NCBI GenBank assembly: GCA_963705955.1
Contig: CAVPLH010000010.1
Location: forward strand, 372,001-436,000
Reading direction: 5' to 3'
DNA: 64,000 nt
Source of the DNA: WHSW01 sp963705955
GTDB taxonomy: Bacteria > Actinomycetota > Thermoleophilia > Solirubrobacterales > 70-9
Part shown: positions 1 to 8,508 of the stretch, in pieces
Layout: each line of letters begins with the position of its first letter
How positions within the stretch are numbered: position 1 is the first letter of the stretch
Program-made: the position numbers and the translations under genes
Notes under the pieces: model-generated
What the model saw: only the letters and a program-made list of their open reading frames with translations
What the model was told of the DNA's origin: nothing
The model's database searches: none

Positions 1-71
1 CAAAGCAGCTCTCCGGTCTGCGCGAAGTGCCTATCCGCGCGGCGCACAACTTCGACGTTCTCCTGCGACAT
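1..71 (-). CDS. SnoaL-like (NTF2-fold) protein, N-terminal part only
   Basis: Only the first 23 codons lie in the window, starting MSQENVEVVRRADRHF; the rest is cut off by the window edge. This N-terminus is shared with the SnoaL-like genes at 8509 and 10003, so an NTF2-fold protein of about 130 residues is expected. The family covers small cone-shaped barrels that include ketosteroid isomerase and limonene epoxide hydrolase, but most members have no known substrate. No Shine-Dalgarno sequence precedes the ATG; instead a GATACT box lies 9 nt upstream, as for its paralogs. Confidence 0.75.
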   Translation of the reverse strand, partial: MSQENVEVVRRADRHFAQTGELL

Positions 72-80
72 CGCCCCCGC

Positions 81-86
81 AGTATC
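81..86 (-). promoter_or_regulatory. GATACT box of a SnoaL-like gene
   Basis: GATACTGC on the minus strand ends 9 nt before the ATG at 71. The same box with the same 9-nt gap precedes the SnoaL-like genes at 8509 and 10003. The spacing suits a -10 element of a leaderless transcript, but this is inference. Confidence 0.35.
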
Positions 87-305
87 TCCGTTGCGGTAGC
101 ACGCCGTTTTCGCAGCGCAGAGGGACGGTGAACGGGCGCGGAGCACCGAGAAACCGGCCGGAGACGGGCCCGCAAAGCAACGAGATCCGGGGGCCGGGAC
201 GGCCACGAGTTCACGCTCGATCGGCTCTCGCTCGACTGGCGGGAGCACCCGGCCCGCACGCCGTAGCTCGCGGCTGCTGCCTGTCAGTTCGTCGGAGTCG
301 AGCGT

Positions 306-671
306 CTACTCGGCGGCTGAGATCGCGTCGCAAAGCTGCGTGAGCGCATCCTGTGCCTGGCCGGCGGGGAGCTGGCTCACCGAGCTCGTGCAAGTCTTCT
401 CTGCGTCTGAGAGCGTCTCGCCACCCTCGGTGAGCGCCTGATTGGCCTCGGTGCCGACTTCGGTGCAGGCGCCGTCAAGAGCCGTTCCCGCCACACCGCC
501 GAGTTGTTGTGCCTTGTCGGTGCACGAATCGACGGCCTGGCCGAGTGTCTGCTGTGCGTTCTCCCCGACGGATGTGGTCGTTGTCTCGTCGTCGCCGCAT
601 CCGGCTGCGACCAGAGCGCAAACGAACAGCGCCGTGAGCGTCGCGATCGCATGAAAACGATGTGCTCGCAT
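306..671 (-). CDS. small lipoprotein, function unknown
   Basis: A 121-residue protein with a lipoprotein signal: charged MRAHRF start, hydrophobic stretch, then the lipobox LVAAGC with the acylated Cys near residue 25. After it comes a Gly-Asp-Asp-Glu and Thr-rich linker and an Ala/Gln/Thr-rich helical domain with about four further cysteines that could form disulfides outside the membrane. The ATG follows a good GAGGGGAG ribosome site on the minus strand. I do not recognise a family; the lipobox, Thr linker and Cys-containing helices resemble the lipoprotein at 42707, so both may belong to one loose group. Confidence 0.75.
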   Translation of the reverse strand: MRAHRFHAIATLTALFVCALVAAGCGDDETTTTSVGENAQQTLGQAVDSCTDKAQQLGGVAGTALDGACTEVGTEANQALTEGGETLSDAEKTCTSSVSQLPAGQAQDALTQLCDAISAAE

Positions 672-879
672 CGTTACTCCCCTCTCTGAGTACCTACAGC
701 CGCGCGGGATCGGCCCATCGTATTCGCCCTCGCCCTTGCTCGGTGACCGTCAGTGCCGAAGGTCCTGCGCCTCGCGTTGTCCCTCCGCAGCCTTGGTGCA
801 GCGGGGTGTATCAACAGGGATTGAGCGTGGTGTCTCGCGCGCTCATGACACGACTTCGCCTCTTGCCGGCAAGGCGGCC

Positions 880-1770
880 TCAAGCGCGGACGATACCCCC
901 GACGAGCAGTCCGGACCCGAGGTGGGCGCCGAGCACCGGCCCCACCTGTGTGCAGAACAGCGGCCCGGTGTCGAAGATCGCGGTGCCGTGGGCGACCAGA
1001 TGCTCGGCGTCCTCGGGGGACTGGGCGTGCTGCACGATCCAGTCAGTCCCGCCGCGGTCGTGCAGCTCATCCAGGTACGCGTCCATCCGCTCCAACGCCC
1101 GGCGCCTTGTTCGGACGCGGCCGACCGGGGTGATCTCGTTCCCGAAGGTCAGGATCGGCTTGACCTTCAGCGCCGTCCCAAGCATCGCCTGTGCCGCCCC
1201 GATCCGCCCGCCGCGACGCAGGTATTCGAGGGTGTCCAGGCAAAACCACATCTGGAGCCTCTCGCGGGCTTCGCGCGCAGCATCGACCACGGCATTCAGC
1301 TCTGCGCCTCGCTCGGCCGCGCGGGCGGCGGCTATGACGAGGCAGCCAAGGCCCCCGGCGCCGGTTTGGCTGTCGACCACCTCGACGCGCCCGGAATTCC
1401 CGGAGACGATCCGTGCTGCCTCGGTCGCGGCCTCGCACGTTCCCGACAGGCCGCTTGCCAGGTGGATGGAAACTACGTCCCGCCCCGCGCCGACGAGCGG
1501 CTCAAAGCAGGCGAGAAAGTCCCCCACCGACGGCTGCGAGGTCGCTGGCAACACGGGGGACTCGCGCAGTCGCGCGTAGAAGGCATCGAGGTCGCCGTAC
1601 TGATGCTCGGGCTGCAAATCGCCTTCCCAGCCCACGTACAGGCTGACCTCGTGGATCGCCCAGCGCCTGACCAGCGGACGTGGCAGGTAGGTCGTGCTGT
1701 CGGTCACCACGGCGACAGCGGCCGACTCGTCGGGCGTTCGGGCATCCTCCGAGGAATTCACGAGTCGCAA
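880..1770 (-). CDS. DegV family fatty-acid-binding protein
   Basis: A 296-residue DegV protein. Members bind a fatty acid between two alpha/beta domains, and in some bacteria (FakB) present it to a fatty acid kinase for phospholipid synthesis. Visible landmarks are the N-terminal VVTDSTTYLP strand-loop, the lipid-contacting TSQPS (about 77-81) and SGLSGT (about 106-111), and the VDSQTGAGGLG segment. Length is near the family norm of 280-300. The listed start is TTG at 1770; a GTG at 1761 is an equal candidate, and no ribosome site helps decide. No fatty acid kinase gene is next to it. Confidence 0.88.
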   Translation of the reverse strand: MRLVNSSEDARTPDESAAVAVVTDSTTYLPRPLVRRWAIHEVSLYVGWEGDLQPEHQYGDLDAFYARLRESPVLPATSQPSVGDFLACFEPLVGAGRDVVSIHLASGLSGTCEAATEAARIVSGNSGRVEVVDSQTGAGGLGCLVIAAARAAERGAELNAVVDAAREARERLQMWFCLDTLEYLRRGGRIGAAQAMLGTALKVKPILTFGNEITPVGRVRTRRRALERMDAYLDELHDRGGTDWIVQHAQSPEDAEHLVAHGTAIFDTGPLFCTQVGPVLGAHLGSGLLVGGIVRA

Positions 1771-1812
1771 ACACTACGCTCGCCGAAGTGGGTGCTCGGC
1801 GTGGCGTGGGCG

Positions 1813-2058
1813 TTAGTTGTCGCGGCGGCGAATGCGCGGGAAGATAAGCCCGATGACGAAGCCGAGCAGCCCGGTGATGAGGAGCGCCACCACGAGTGGA
1901 GCCTGGGCCTCAGCGACGATGAAGTCGATCGTCACCTTCTGGAAGTTCACAGCGATGAAGACGACCCCCAGGACGATCAGCACCACCAGCAGCCAGAACC
2001 TGACGCCACGCCCTCCGGAGCTGACCTGTCGCCCTCCGGAGCTGGCCTGTCCCTCCAT
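1813..2058 (-). CDS. LapA-domain small membrane protein
   Basis: An 81-residue protein beginning MEGQASSGG, with a Gly/Ser-rich cytoplasmic start, two membrane segments (about 22-42 and 55-75) and a basic tail RIRRRDN. The FIAVNFQKVTIDFI segment between the helices and the second helix LLGFVIGLI match the LapA/DUF1049 pattern, a lipopolysaccharide-assembly or cell-envelope module also common in actinobacteria without LPS. The reading frame is open further upstream to 2142, but that part is Arg-rich and unlike the family, so the internal ATG was chosen. Its exact role is unknown. Confidence 0.75.
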   Translation of the reverse strand: MEGQASSGGRQVSSGGRGVRFWLLVVLIVLGVVFIAVNFQKVTIDFIVAEAQAPLVVALLITGLLGFVIGLIFPRIRRRDN

Positions 2059-2285
2059 CGGCGCACCGTACCACGGGGATTGGCCGGCGCCTGACCGTGG
2101 ATCGCGATGACGTAGCCGAGCCTGACGCCGTTTTTGGCGCACGCATTACGACGGTGACCGGGGCCCGCGCCCCAAAAACGCTCCCACGCCTCCCTTGACC
2201 AAACCGCACGCCCGGTTTAGGGTCGCACGACTACCAGAGACCCGGTTCGGGGGGCGCTCCGGGCCACGAGAGGGGGCAAGCCCGC

Positions 2286-3443
2286 ATGGAAGCAAGGCAC
2301 GTCGCGACGCCTCGTCTATCTGAGGGTTCGCGTCGGTGGATCGTGCGATTGTTCGCCGCCACCATCGTCGGGATGGCGCTGCTCGGAATCGTCAGTTTCG
2401 GACATGCCCAGGCCAGCATCCCTCCCGGTACCAATGGGAAGATCGTCTTCGGCCAGGTCTTTCCCAACTACGGCTTCACGATCAATCCGGATGGCTCGGG
2501 CAAGCATCGGATCGGGCCGGCCGGGAGCACCACCTGCAACACCTTCTCCCCGAGCGGTAGCCAGGTCCTCTGCAACCTTTGGAGCTCGGATGACGTCCAG
2601 CCCGCCACCGCCAACCCGGACGGGTCCGACTTCACGCTGCTTAACCCGAATCTCCCGCTCGATCTCTTCTGCCTGTCTTGGTCGCCGACTGGCACCCGAC
2701 TCCTCTGCCACAGCGAGGGGTTCGCGAACCCGGCCGACGCGGGCCTCTACACGGTGCGGTCCTCAGACGCGGGTGATCTCGTGCGGGTCACCGCCACCCC
2801 TCCCGCCAGCTTCGATATCGGCCATACGGCTACTCTCCCGACGGCTCCCGCATCCTGTTCGCCCGGTTCACCGACGAGCAGGGCACCCTGTTCTCGGTGA
2901 ACCCGGACGGGACCGGGAAGCTGCGCCTAAGTCCTCCGGGGCTCTCGGTCATCGATCTCGGCTTCTTCGACCGGGTCGGAGCGGACTGGTCACCTGATGG
3001 CTCACAAGTCGCGTTCGCCGCGCAGAAGCTGTCGCGCAACAGATTCAAGACGGCGCTCTTCGTCGTGAATGCCGACGGAACCGGCCTGCGTCAGATCGGG
3101 CCGCCGGGCCTCGGCGCCATATCCGCCCAGTGGTCGCCGAACGGTGCTCTGATCGCCTTCAGCAGCTGCTGCGGCGAACGTCCAGGCGTGGGTCGTCGGT
3201 CCGGGCGGAACCGGTCTTAGGCAGGTAACCAATGCGACTCAGGCGGATGACCCCAACGATTCATGGGCTATCTCCCTGGGTCCGGTCTGGTCACCCGACA
3301 GCAGGAAGCTGCTGTTCAACAGGCAGAGCAAGAGCGGCCAGACCTCCCTGTGGACGGCAAACGTCGACGGTACCGGTCTGTCTAGGCTGGCCGACACACG
3401 GAGCCTTTCCCTCTACGAGTGGGGGACCGCGCCCGTTCGGTAG
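2286..3443 (+). CDS. secreted TolB/WD40-like propeller protein, two frameshifts
   Basis: Signal peptide (about residues 20-42, ending GHAQAS), then TolB-type repeats marked by NPDGSG, FSPSGSQ, WSPTGTR, YSPDGSR, VNPDGTG, WSPDGSQ, VNADGTG, WSPNGA, WSPDSRK and NVDGTG. Such propellers act outside the membrane as binding platforms. The reading frame breaks twice. Near 2815-2825 it moves from the ATG frame to the next one, and near 3155-3175 it returns, ending at TAG 3441. Protein similarity continues smoothly across both breaks. The first looks like one missing base and the second like one extra base, so the breaks compensate. Either two sequence errors or a young pseudogene. Confidence 0.7.
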
Positions 3444-3619
3444 CAATAGCTCGGGCAAGCGACTACGTCCTTCCGAGGCAAACGCCTGAGCGTCGCGCGG
3501 CGAGCGTCGCCACCGGCACTGAAAACCCCGATCGGGACGGGGAGTCGTCGTCGATCGGGCCATCGTCGACCGCGCCAGCGTCGCCCGCCGACTTGTCGGT
3601 TGTCAGTGGTCGATTTTGC

Positions 3620-4114
3620 TTAACCGGTGCCGATCGGCACCCTGATCACCTGACCGGGGAAGATCAGGTCTGGGTCGTCGATCTGGTGCACGTTCGCCCG
3701 CACCAGGGGCTCGAAGTCGGTTGTGCCGTAGTGCTCCTGGGCGATCTCGGACAGGGTTTCGTCCTGCTTGACGACGTGCTCGCGATAGCCGATGTAGTCC
3801 CCCTCGACCATCCGCGAGCCGAGCAGAACCGGCTTCGAGATCTTGTGGATCTCGCTGCCGTCCTGGGCACTGACCTCGAACACCTCGACGAAGAGGCGAT
3901 CGAGCTGGAAGGCCGCACTGCTGACGTTCGCCTTTACCTGGAACTGCGCGTGCTCGCCCGTGCCGCCGCCAACGTTGATCGAGCCGGTGACCTCGTCGTG
4001 ACCCTCGTGGACTCGGTAGTTGATGGTCGCCTCGAATCCCGTCCCGATCCCGGCGATCATCACCCGGTTGCCGACGAGGTCGAACCGCTTCGGTTGATCC
4101 ATTCTGATGGTCAT
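3620..4114 (-). CDS. Gmad2-like plus LysM domain protein
   Basis: A 164-residue protein with two parts. Residues about 8-100 resemble the Gmad2 immunoglobulin-like domain (RVMIAGIGTGFEATINYRV, then an EVFEVSAQDGSE strand pair). Residues about 108-160 form a LysM module: YREHVVKQDETLSEIAQEHY, ending PGQVIRVP, which binds peptidoglycan-type glycans. No clear signal peptide is visible, so it may stay inside the cell or use a non-classical route. The ATG is set by a strong AAGGAGGGAG ribosome site. It probably links a cell-wall contact to an unknown function. Confidence 0.8.
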   Translation of the reverse strand: MTIRMDQPKRFDLVGNRVMIAGIGTGFEATINYRVHEGHDEVTGSINVGGGTGEHAQFQVKANVSSAAFQLDRLFVEVFEVSAQDGSEIHKISKPVLLGSRMVEGDYIGYREHVVKQDETLSEIAQEHYGTTDFEPLVRANVHQIDDPDLIFPGQVIRVPIGTG

Positions 4115-4219
4115 GACTCCCTCCTTCTCGCCTCCGTGAACGACGTTACCTCACCGCGCTTGCAGCTTCGAGACCCCCGTGCACGCAGTTTGACCTTCGA
4201 CTACTGCTTGGGGATCGGA

Positions 4220-4615
4220 TCAATCGATAACCGCGGTTGCCTCAACCTCGATCAGGTAACCCGGCTCGGCGAGCGTCTCAACTCCCACGATGGTGTCGGC
4301 GGGCTTGTGGTCACCGAATAGCGCGATGCGCGCCGCCGAGATATCAGGCAGGTACTCAACCTGGTGGTGCACGACGTAGATCGTGATCTTCGTCACCTGC
4401 TCCGGTCGGGCTCCGGCGGCGGCGAGGGAGCGCCCAACGTTGGCGAACGCCTGGCGGGCCTGTGCACCCAGCTCGCCGGGATTGACAAGGTTGCCCTGAG
4501 CGTCGTCAGCGACCTGTCCGGCGACGAACACCAGCCGGCTGCCGGTCGCGGTGACGACCTGGGTGTATGACTCCGGCGTCGGCCGGTCCTCGGGATTGAT
4601 GAGCTCGAGAGTCAT
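4220..4615 (-). CDS. RidA (YjgF/YER057c/UK114) family protein
   Basis: A 131-residue single-domain Rid protein: VFVAGQVADD, GELGAQARQAFANVGRSL, VTKITIYVV and the C-terminal YLIEVEATAV strand are all in place. True RidA enzymes hydrolyse reactive enamine/imine intermediates using an Arg in the PARSCVEV loop. Here that loop reads PADTIVGV, so the Arg is replaced by Asp. The protein therefore probably belongs to one of the Arg-lacking Rid subfamilies and may not be an imine deaminase. No ribosome site is seen before the ATG. It is divergent from the chromate transporter gene, with a 175-bp gap. Confidence 0.85.
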   Translation of the reverse strand: MTLELINPEDRPTPESYTQVVTATGSRLVFVAGQVADDAQGNLVNPGELGAQARQAFANVGRSLAAAGARPEQVTKITIYVVHHQVEYLPDISAARIALFGDHKPADTIVGVETLAEPGYLIEVEATAVID

Positions 4616-4790
4616 CGATGCGAGCCCTCCATTGGGGATGGTCGACGGAGATGCTGATCGGAAGAACGGTGATGCCGACCGGCGCCAGTACGCGAGCAGC
4701 TAGGACCGAGCCGCCCAGTCGACGCGCGATAGTTACGCTTCTCGTCCAAGGCAGTAGTCGGTCCCCTGCGCGTGCGCGAGACTCCTGCCG

Positions 4791-5972
4791 ATGCACGGGC
4801 GCGAAGTCGCGGCAGAAGGCGGCGAACGTTTGGATTCAGGCGGCTCGATCTTCGTTCGCTTCTTGAGGTTCGGCGCTCTCGCCTGGGGCGGGCCGGCGGC
4901 ACAGATCGCGATGATCAAGCGCGAGTGCGTCGACGAGCTTGATTGGATCTCCGAGGCCTCGTTCAAGAAGACGCTGGCCGTCTACCAGATCCTCCCGGGC
5001 CCGGAGGCCCATGAGCTCTGCGTCTACTTCGGCCGCATCCGAGGCGGCAAGCTCGGCGGCTTTCTTGCCGGGCTCGGGTTCGCGCTGCCCGGCTTCCTGC
5101 TCATGCTCGCCCTGTCGATCGTCTACGTGCAGGCCAACCTGGCCGGGCACCTGGACGAGATCTTCTACGGACTGAGCGCGGCGGTTGGGGCGATCATCGC
5201 CCGGGCCCTGGTCAGGCTGAGCCGCAACTTCCTCAGCGACGTGCCGCTGATCGTGATCGCGGTGGTGGCCTTCGCCTTGACGGTTGGACTAGAGGCCAAC
5301 TTCGTCGTCGTCCTGCTCGGCGCCGGACTCGTCTACGAGCTTTGGACCAACGCCGACCGCTGGGTTCATCGCGCTGGGTCGTTTGCCGTCGCGCCCGCGC
5401 CAGTCGCCACCGTGATCGTCGGTGCGATCACGGTCTCGTTGACGGCGTCGATTTTCTGGGAGGGGTTGAAGGCCGGGCTGCTCACGTTCGGCGGTGCCTA
5501 CACCGTGGTCCCGTTTCTGCAACAGAGCGCGGTCGACACCCATCACTGGCTGACCGACAGCCAGTTCGTCGACGGGCTGGCGATGGCCGGAGCGTTGCCG
5601 GCGCCGGCGATCATCTTCTCGACCTTCGTCGGCTATATCGCGGGCGGCCTGACGGGAGCCCTGGTGATGACGTTCGGCATCTTCCTGCCGGCCTTCGTCT
5701 TTCCGATCTTCTGCCACCGCCAGCTGGTGGCGGTGGCCGAGAATGCGCGGCTGCATCCGTTCCTGCTCGGCGTCGCAGCCGGAGTCGTCGGCCTGATCGC
5801 CGCGGTGACCGTGAGCATCGTCGAGACCAGCGTCGTCGACGTCTGGACGGCGCTGCTGGCGATCGCGGCCTTCCTGGTCTTGATCCGCTGGCACGGCAAG
5901 CTGACCGTGCTCTACGTGGTCGTCGGCTGCGGCGTAGTCGGCGCCGCTCTTCAACTGAGCGGGCTGGCGTGA
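4791..5972 (+). CDS. chrA: chromate transporter, two-domain ChrA
   Basis: A 393-residue membrane protein of the long-chain chromate ion transporter family, which exports chromate (sulfate analogue) driven by the proton gradient. The two homologous halves are clear: GALAWGGPAAQIAMI opens the first half and GLLTFGGAYTVVPFL the second, each followed by several hydrophobic helices (FLAGLGFALPGFLLML; LVMTFGIFLPAFVFPI). LPGPEA and ALPAPA correspond in the two halves. The start used is ATG 4791; an in-frame TTG at 4830 has a better ribosome site and is possible. A 40-bp repeat begins 18 nt after its stop. Confidence 0.9.
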   Translation: MHGREVAAEGGERLDSGGSIFVRFLRFGALAWGGPAAQIAMIKRECVDELDWISEASFKKTLAVYQILPGPEAHELCVYFGRIRGGKLGGFLAGLGFALPGFLLMLALSIVYVQANLAGHLDEIFYGLSAAVGAIIARALVRLSRNFLSDVPLIVIAVVAFALTVGLEANFVVVLLGAGLVYELWTNADRWVHRAGSFAVAPAPVATVIVGAITVSLTASIFWEGLKAGLLTFGGAYTVVPFLQQSAVDTHHWLTDSQFVDGLAMAGALPAPAIIFSTFVGYIAGGLTGALVMTFGIFLPAFVFPIFCHRQLVAVAENARLHPFLLGVAAGVVGLIAAVTVSIVETSVVDVWTALLAIAAFLVLIRWHGKLTVLYVVVGCGVVGAALQLSGLA

Positions 5973-5990
5973 CTCGCGCGTAACGCTTTC

Positions 5991-6031
5991 ATGCAAAGCG
6001 CGATATTGCGCTTCTCCTCCAATGCGCTACT
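5991..6031 (+). repeat. copy A of a 40-bp palindromic repeat
   Basis: Contains AAGCGC-GATATT-GCGCTT (5996-6013). Over 42 bases it matches copy B at 6463-6504 in about 36 positions. The end overlaps the last codons of the SnoaL-like gene at 6027, just upstream of a small hairpin CGCTAC-TTCTC-GTAGCG. Confidence 0.7.
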
Positions 6032-6416
6032 TCTCGTAGCGAGCAGCCGCCAGGGCTTCCTCCTTGTTGCGGAAGGTTTGCTGCCTGCGCACCTGCCCAT
6101 CCTTGATCGTGATCAGGAACGCCATCGGGTCTCGGAGAGCGATGTTGCTGACCGGTCCTGCCCCGCCTAGCCGAACGACCGCGAGTACCTGGTCGGGCCC
6201 GAGGTCCACGATCTCTTCGGGGTCGAGTCGGTAGCCGGCAAGCGTCCGCCGGTTTTCCTCATAGAGGACTCGAATGGCGTCCCGGCCGCTGTGGGTCCCA
6301 AGGAGCAGTGTTTTGAACTCGACCTCGGGGTCGCAAATCGCCGTCAGGGCGTCAAGATCGCCCCGGTTGTACGCGGCGAAGCCCTCCTCCACCAGGTCGA
6401 TGTTCTCCTGCGTCAT
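6027..6416 (-). CDS. SnoaL-like (NTF2-fold) protein
   Basis: A 129-residue protein starting MTQENIDLVEEGFAAYNRGDLDAL, a typical SnoaL-like opening helix, with DPEVEF, GRDAIRVLYEE and the final strand DGQVRRQQTFRNKEEALAA. The fold is that of ketosteroid isomerase and polyketide cyclases; the substrate is unknown. The reading frame stays open upstream through the repeat, but the ATG at 6416 aligns with its paralogs' starts. Two minus-strand GATACT boxes lie upstream, one ending 12 nt before the ATG. Copies A and B of the 40-bp repeat flank the gene. Confidence 0.85.
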   Translation of the reverse strand: MTQENIDLVEEGFAAYNRGDLDALTAICDPEVEFKTLLLGTHSGRDAIRVLYEENRRTLAGYRLDPEEIVDLGPDQVLAVVRLGGAGPVSNIALRDPMAFLITIKDGQVRRQQTFRNKEEALAAARYEK

Positions 6417-6428
6417 TGCGCCTTTCGC

Positions 6429-6434
6429 AGTATC
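6429..6434 (-). promoter_or_regulatory. GATACT box of a SnoaL-like gene
   Basis: GATACTGC 12 nt before the ATG at 6416, against 9 nt in the other three paralogs. Possible -10 element; inferred only from conservation between paralogs. Confidence 0.3.
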
Positions 6435-6462
6435 CACGGGCGCTGCGAAGTATCGCTTCTCA

Positions 6463-6504
6463 ATGCAAAGCGCGATGTAGCGCTTCTCGTCCAACGCGCT
6501 ACAT
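6463..6504 (+). repeat. copy B of the 40-bp palindromic repeat
   Basis: Contains AAGCGC-GATGTA-GCGCTT (6468-6485). Its right part forms a second, perfect inverted repeat with 10-base arms, GATGTAGCGC (6474-6483) and GCGCTACATC (6496-6505), separated by 12 bases. It lies in the leader of the SnoaL-like gene that starts at 6416. Confidence 0.75.
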
Positions 6505-6729
6505 CTGCTCGCACGCGAAGGGAGCACTTCATCACGGCACGCCGTGCGGTCGAATCGGGTTGCTGCTCGACTTGGTCAAAATGCGATCGCGATCGCGCGG
6601 CCGACGCCCGTGGACAAGACAACAAGCTCGGGTCAGGCGGTCGGGCCGCCCCGCCGCGAAGCCCGACGCGCCCATCTCGGCCGTGTCGGTTGACTGTCGA
6701 CGCACGCCAATCCGGAGGGATCGACCGCG

Positions 6730-7500
6730 ATGTCACGACAACTCATGATTCCTGCCGCAGATACTCGGCTCTACGCCGTCGACGCCCCGGGCGGCACGCC
6801 TGCCCTGCTTTTCCTCAGCGGCGGCTTCGGCACCGTGCAGAACTGGAGCCGCGTCATCCGCCTTCTCGGCGGGAAGTACCGCACGGTGCGGTTCGACGCG
6901 CGGGCGCGCGGGAAGTCGGGCAGATCGGCCGACTACTCCGTGCAGGCGGCCGTCGACGACATCGGGCGGGTCATCGACGCGACCGGTATCGAACGCCCGA
7001 TCCTCGTCGGGTGGTCTCTCGGCGCCACGATCGCGGTGCGATACGCGGCTCAGCACCCCGGGCGGGTCGGCGGACTGGTGCTCATCGACGGTGCTTACCC
7101 GATCGCCATGTTCGACGAGGCCGGAAAGCAGAAGGTCCGCACCCAGTTCCGTCGGTTGGGGTGGATCATGCGCATCCTGGCAGCGCTCGGCCGCTCGGCC
7201 CGGATGTCTTCCGCCGAGTCCGCGGACGTCGTGATCGAGATGGACGCCGTCAACGGCGAGCTCGGCCCCGACTTCGCGGCCCTGGAATGCCCGACCGTGT
7301 TCGTGGTTGGCACCGGAGCCCACTCGGGCGCCACCGAGGACGAGATGCGCACGGTGCGCGCTGCTGTCACCGACGCCGAGGAGAGCAACAAGCGCGTGTC
7401 CGTATTCGCAACGACGCCCCACAAGCACACGCAGATCCTCAACAAGGCCCCCGACACCGTGGTCGCCGCGATCGAGGACGTCATCCACGAGTCTTCCTGA
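6730..7500 (+). CDS. alpha/beta hydrolase
   Basis: A 256-residue alpha/beta hydrolase fold protein. The oxyanion region is LFLSGGFGTVQNW, the nucleophile elbow is GWSLGA (Ser about 96), the acid strand is PTVFVVGTGAHSG, and the His is probably in TTPHKHTQ (about 236). Family members cleave esters, epoxides or C-C bonds; the substrate cannot be told from sequence. The acid residue is not obvious, because the usual HGxxD motif is replaced by GTGAHSG. The gene follows the palindromic-repeat region and is transcribed towards the FMN reductase gene. Confidence 0.85.
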   Translation: MSRQLMIPAADTRLYAVDAPGGTPALLFLSGGFGTVQNWSRVIRLLGGKYRTVRFDARARGKSGRSADYSVQAAVDDIGRVIDATGIERPILVGWSLGATIAVRYAAQHPGRVGGLVLIDGAYPIAMFDEAGKQKVRTQFRRLGWIMRILAALGRSARMSSAESADVVIEMDAVNGELGPDFAALECPTVFVVGTGAHSGATEDEMRTVRAAVTDAEESNKRVSVFATTPHKHTQILNKAPDTVVAAIEDVIHESS

Positions 7501-7595
7501 CTGGCGTTCGACCGCTCGACGCATCGTCCCGCGAGGGACGGCGGACTGCACGGCTGGGGAGCAATCCGCTCTACGGCACGGCGCGAGCCGCTCCG

Positions 7596-8318
7596 GTGAC
7601 AGGGTCGCTGGAGCGGGCCGGAGTAGAGTGCCGACAGAGTTACGGCGACCCTCTGGAGGCAGTCATCAGCGATCCGGACGCCCGCGAGCCGATCAGCTTT
7701 CTCGTCTTCTCGGCATCGCTGCGCGAGCGTTCGTTGAACACTCGCCTCGCCGCACTCGCCGCACTCGTGATCGAGGCCAACGGGGGCGACGTCGACCGCG
7801 CCTCGATAGCCGAGTTCGACTGCCCCTCCTTCAACCGCGACGTCCAGGATCGCGACGGGCTCCCTCGGGCCGCCGAGGAGCTGCGCCGCCGGTTGGAGGA
7901 ATGCGACGGGTTCGTGATCTCGTCGCCGGAGTACAACGCGTCGATGCCCGGCGTGCTCAAGAACACGATCGATTGGGTTTCGCGGGCTCACCCCCAGCCG
8001 TTCAACGAGCTCTACGGGCTGGTGATGTCCGCCTCGCCCTCAATGGTCGGTGGCAATCGCGGGCTCTGGGCGCTTCGGGTGCCATTCGAGCACCTCGGCG
8101 CGCGGGTCTATCCGGACATGTTCTCGTTGGCTCGCGCTCACGAGGCGTTCGACGACGAAGGCCGGCTCGCCGATGCGCAGCTCCAGGATCGCTTCGAGAC
8201 GAACATCGTCAACTTCATGAACTCGGTCGAGGCGGCCAAGCACTACCCGTGCGTGAAGAAGGCCTGGGTCGAGTACCTCGGAGAGCGACCCGAGCCGGCC
8301 ATCGACCGCGTGCAGTGA
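7596..8318 (+). CDS. NADPH-dependent FMN reductase family protein
   Basis: A flavodoxin-fold reductase. ISFLVFSASLRERSLNTRLA is the FMN-phosphate loop, FVISSPEYNASMPGVLKN is the second flavin-contact segment, and LVMSASPSMVGGNRG follows, as in ArsH/ChrR/azoreductase-like members. These reduce quinones, azo dyes, chromate or free FMN with NADPH. The start is uncertain: GTG 7596 is used, but a strong GGAGG (7655-7659) sits just ahead of AVISDPD with no ATG, GTG or TTG nearby, so initiation at a rare codon near 7665 is possible. Chromate reduction would fit chrA 2 kb upstream, but this is only suggestive. Confidence 0.82.
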   Translation: MTGSLERAGVECRQSYGDPLEAVISDPDAREPISFLVFSASLRERSLNTRLAALAALVIEANGGDVDRASIAEFDCPSFNRDVQDRDGLPRAAEELRRRLEECDGFVISSPEYNASMPGVLKNTIDWVSRAHPQPFNELYGLVMSASPSMVGGNRGLWALRVPFEHLGARVYPDMFSLARAHEAFDDEGRLADAQLQDRFETNIVNFMNSVEAAKHYPCVKKAWVEYLGERPEPAIDRVQ

Positions 8319-8427
8319 GCCTCGGCTGGCTTTCCATGGATCATCGGATATGAGTCGCACACGCGCTTATCGGTTTCAAGTCACGCTTCTCTGAAACGCG
8401 AGAGCCTGCGCGCACCCGCGGTCCGCT

Positions 8428-8472
8428 CCCGCACCGGACGAGCAGCGCAACATCGCGCTTTGGATGGAAAGC
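8428..8472 (-). repeat. copy C of the 40-bp palindromic repeat, inverted
   Basis: On the minus strand it reads AAAGCGCGATGTTGCGCT followed by CTCGTCC, matching the core of copies A and B. It is immediately followed on the plus strand by CGCTTT-GGATGG-AAAGCG (8456-8473), a further short inverted repeat. It lies upstream of the SnoaL-like gene at 8509. Confidence 0.6.
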
Positions 8473-8493
8473 GGTAGACGCGATGGATCGCGA

Positions 8494-8499
8494 GATACT
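8494..8499 (+). promoter_or_regulatory. GATACT box of a SnoaL-like gene
   Basis: GAGATACTGC ends so that GATACT is exactly 9 nt before the ATG at 8509. Same arrangement as at 71 and 10003. Confidence 0.35.
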
Positions 8500-8508
8500 G
8501 CACGGGCG

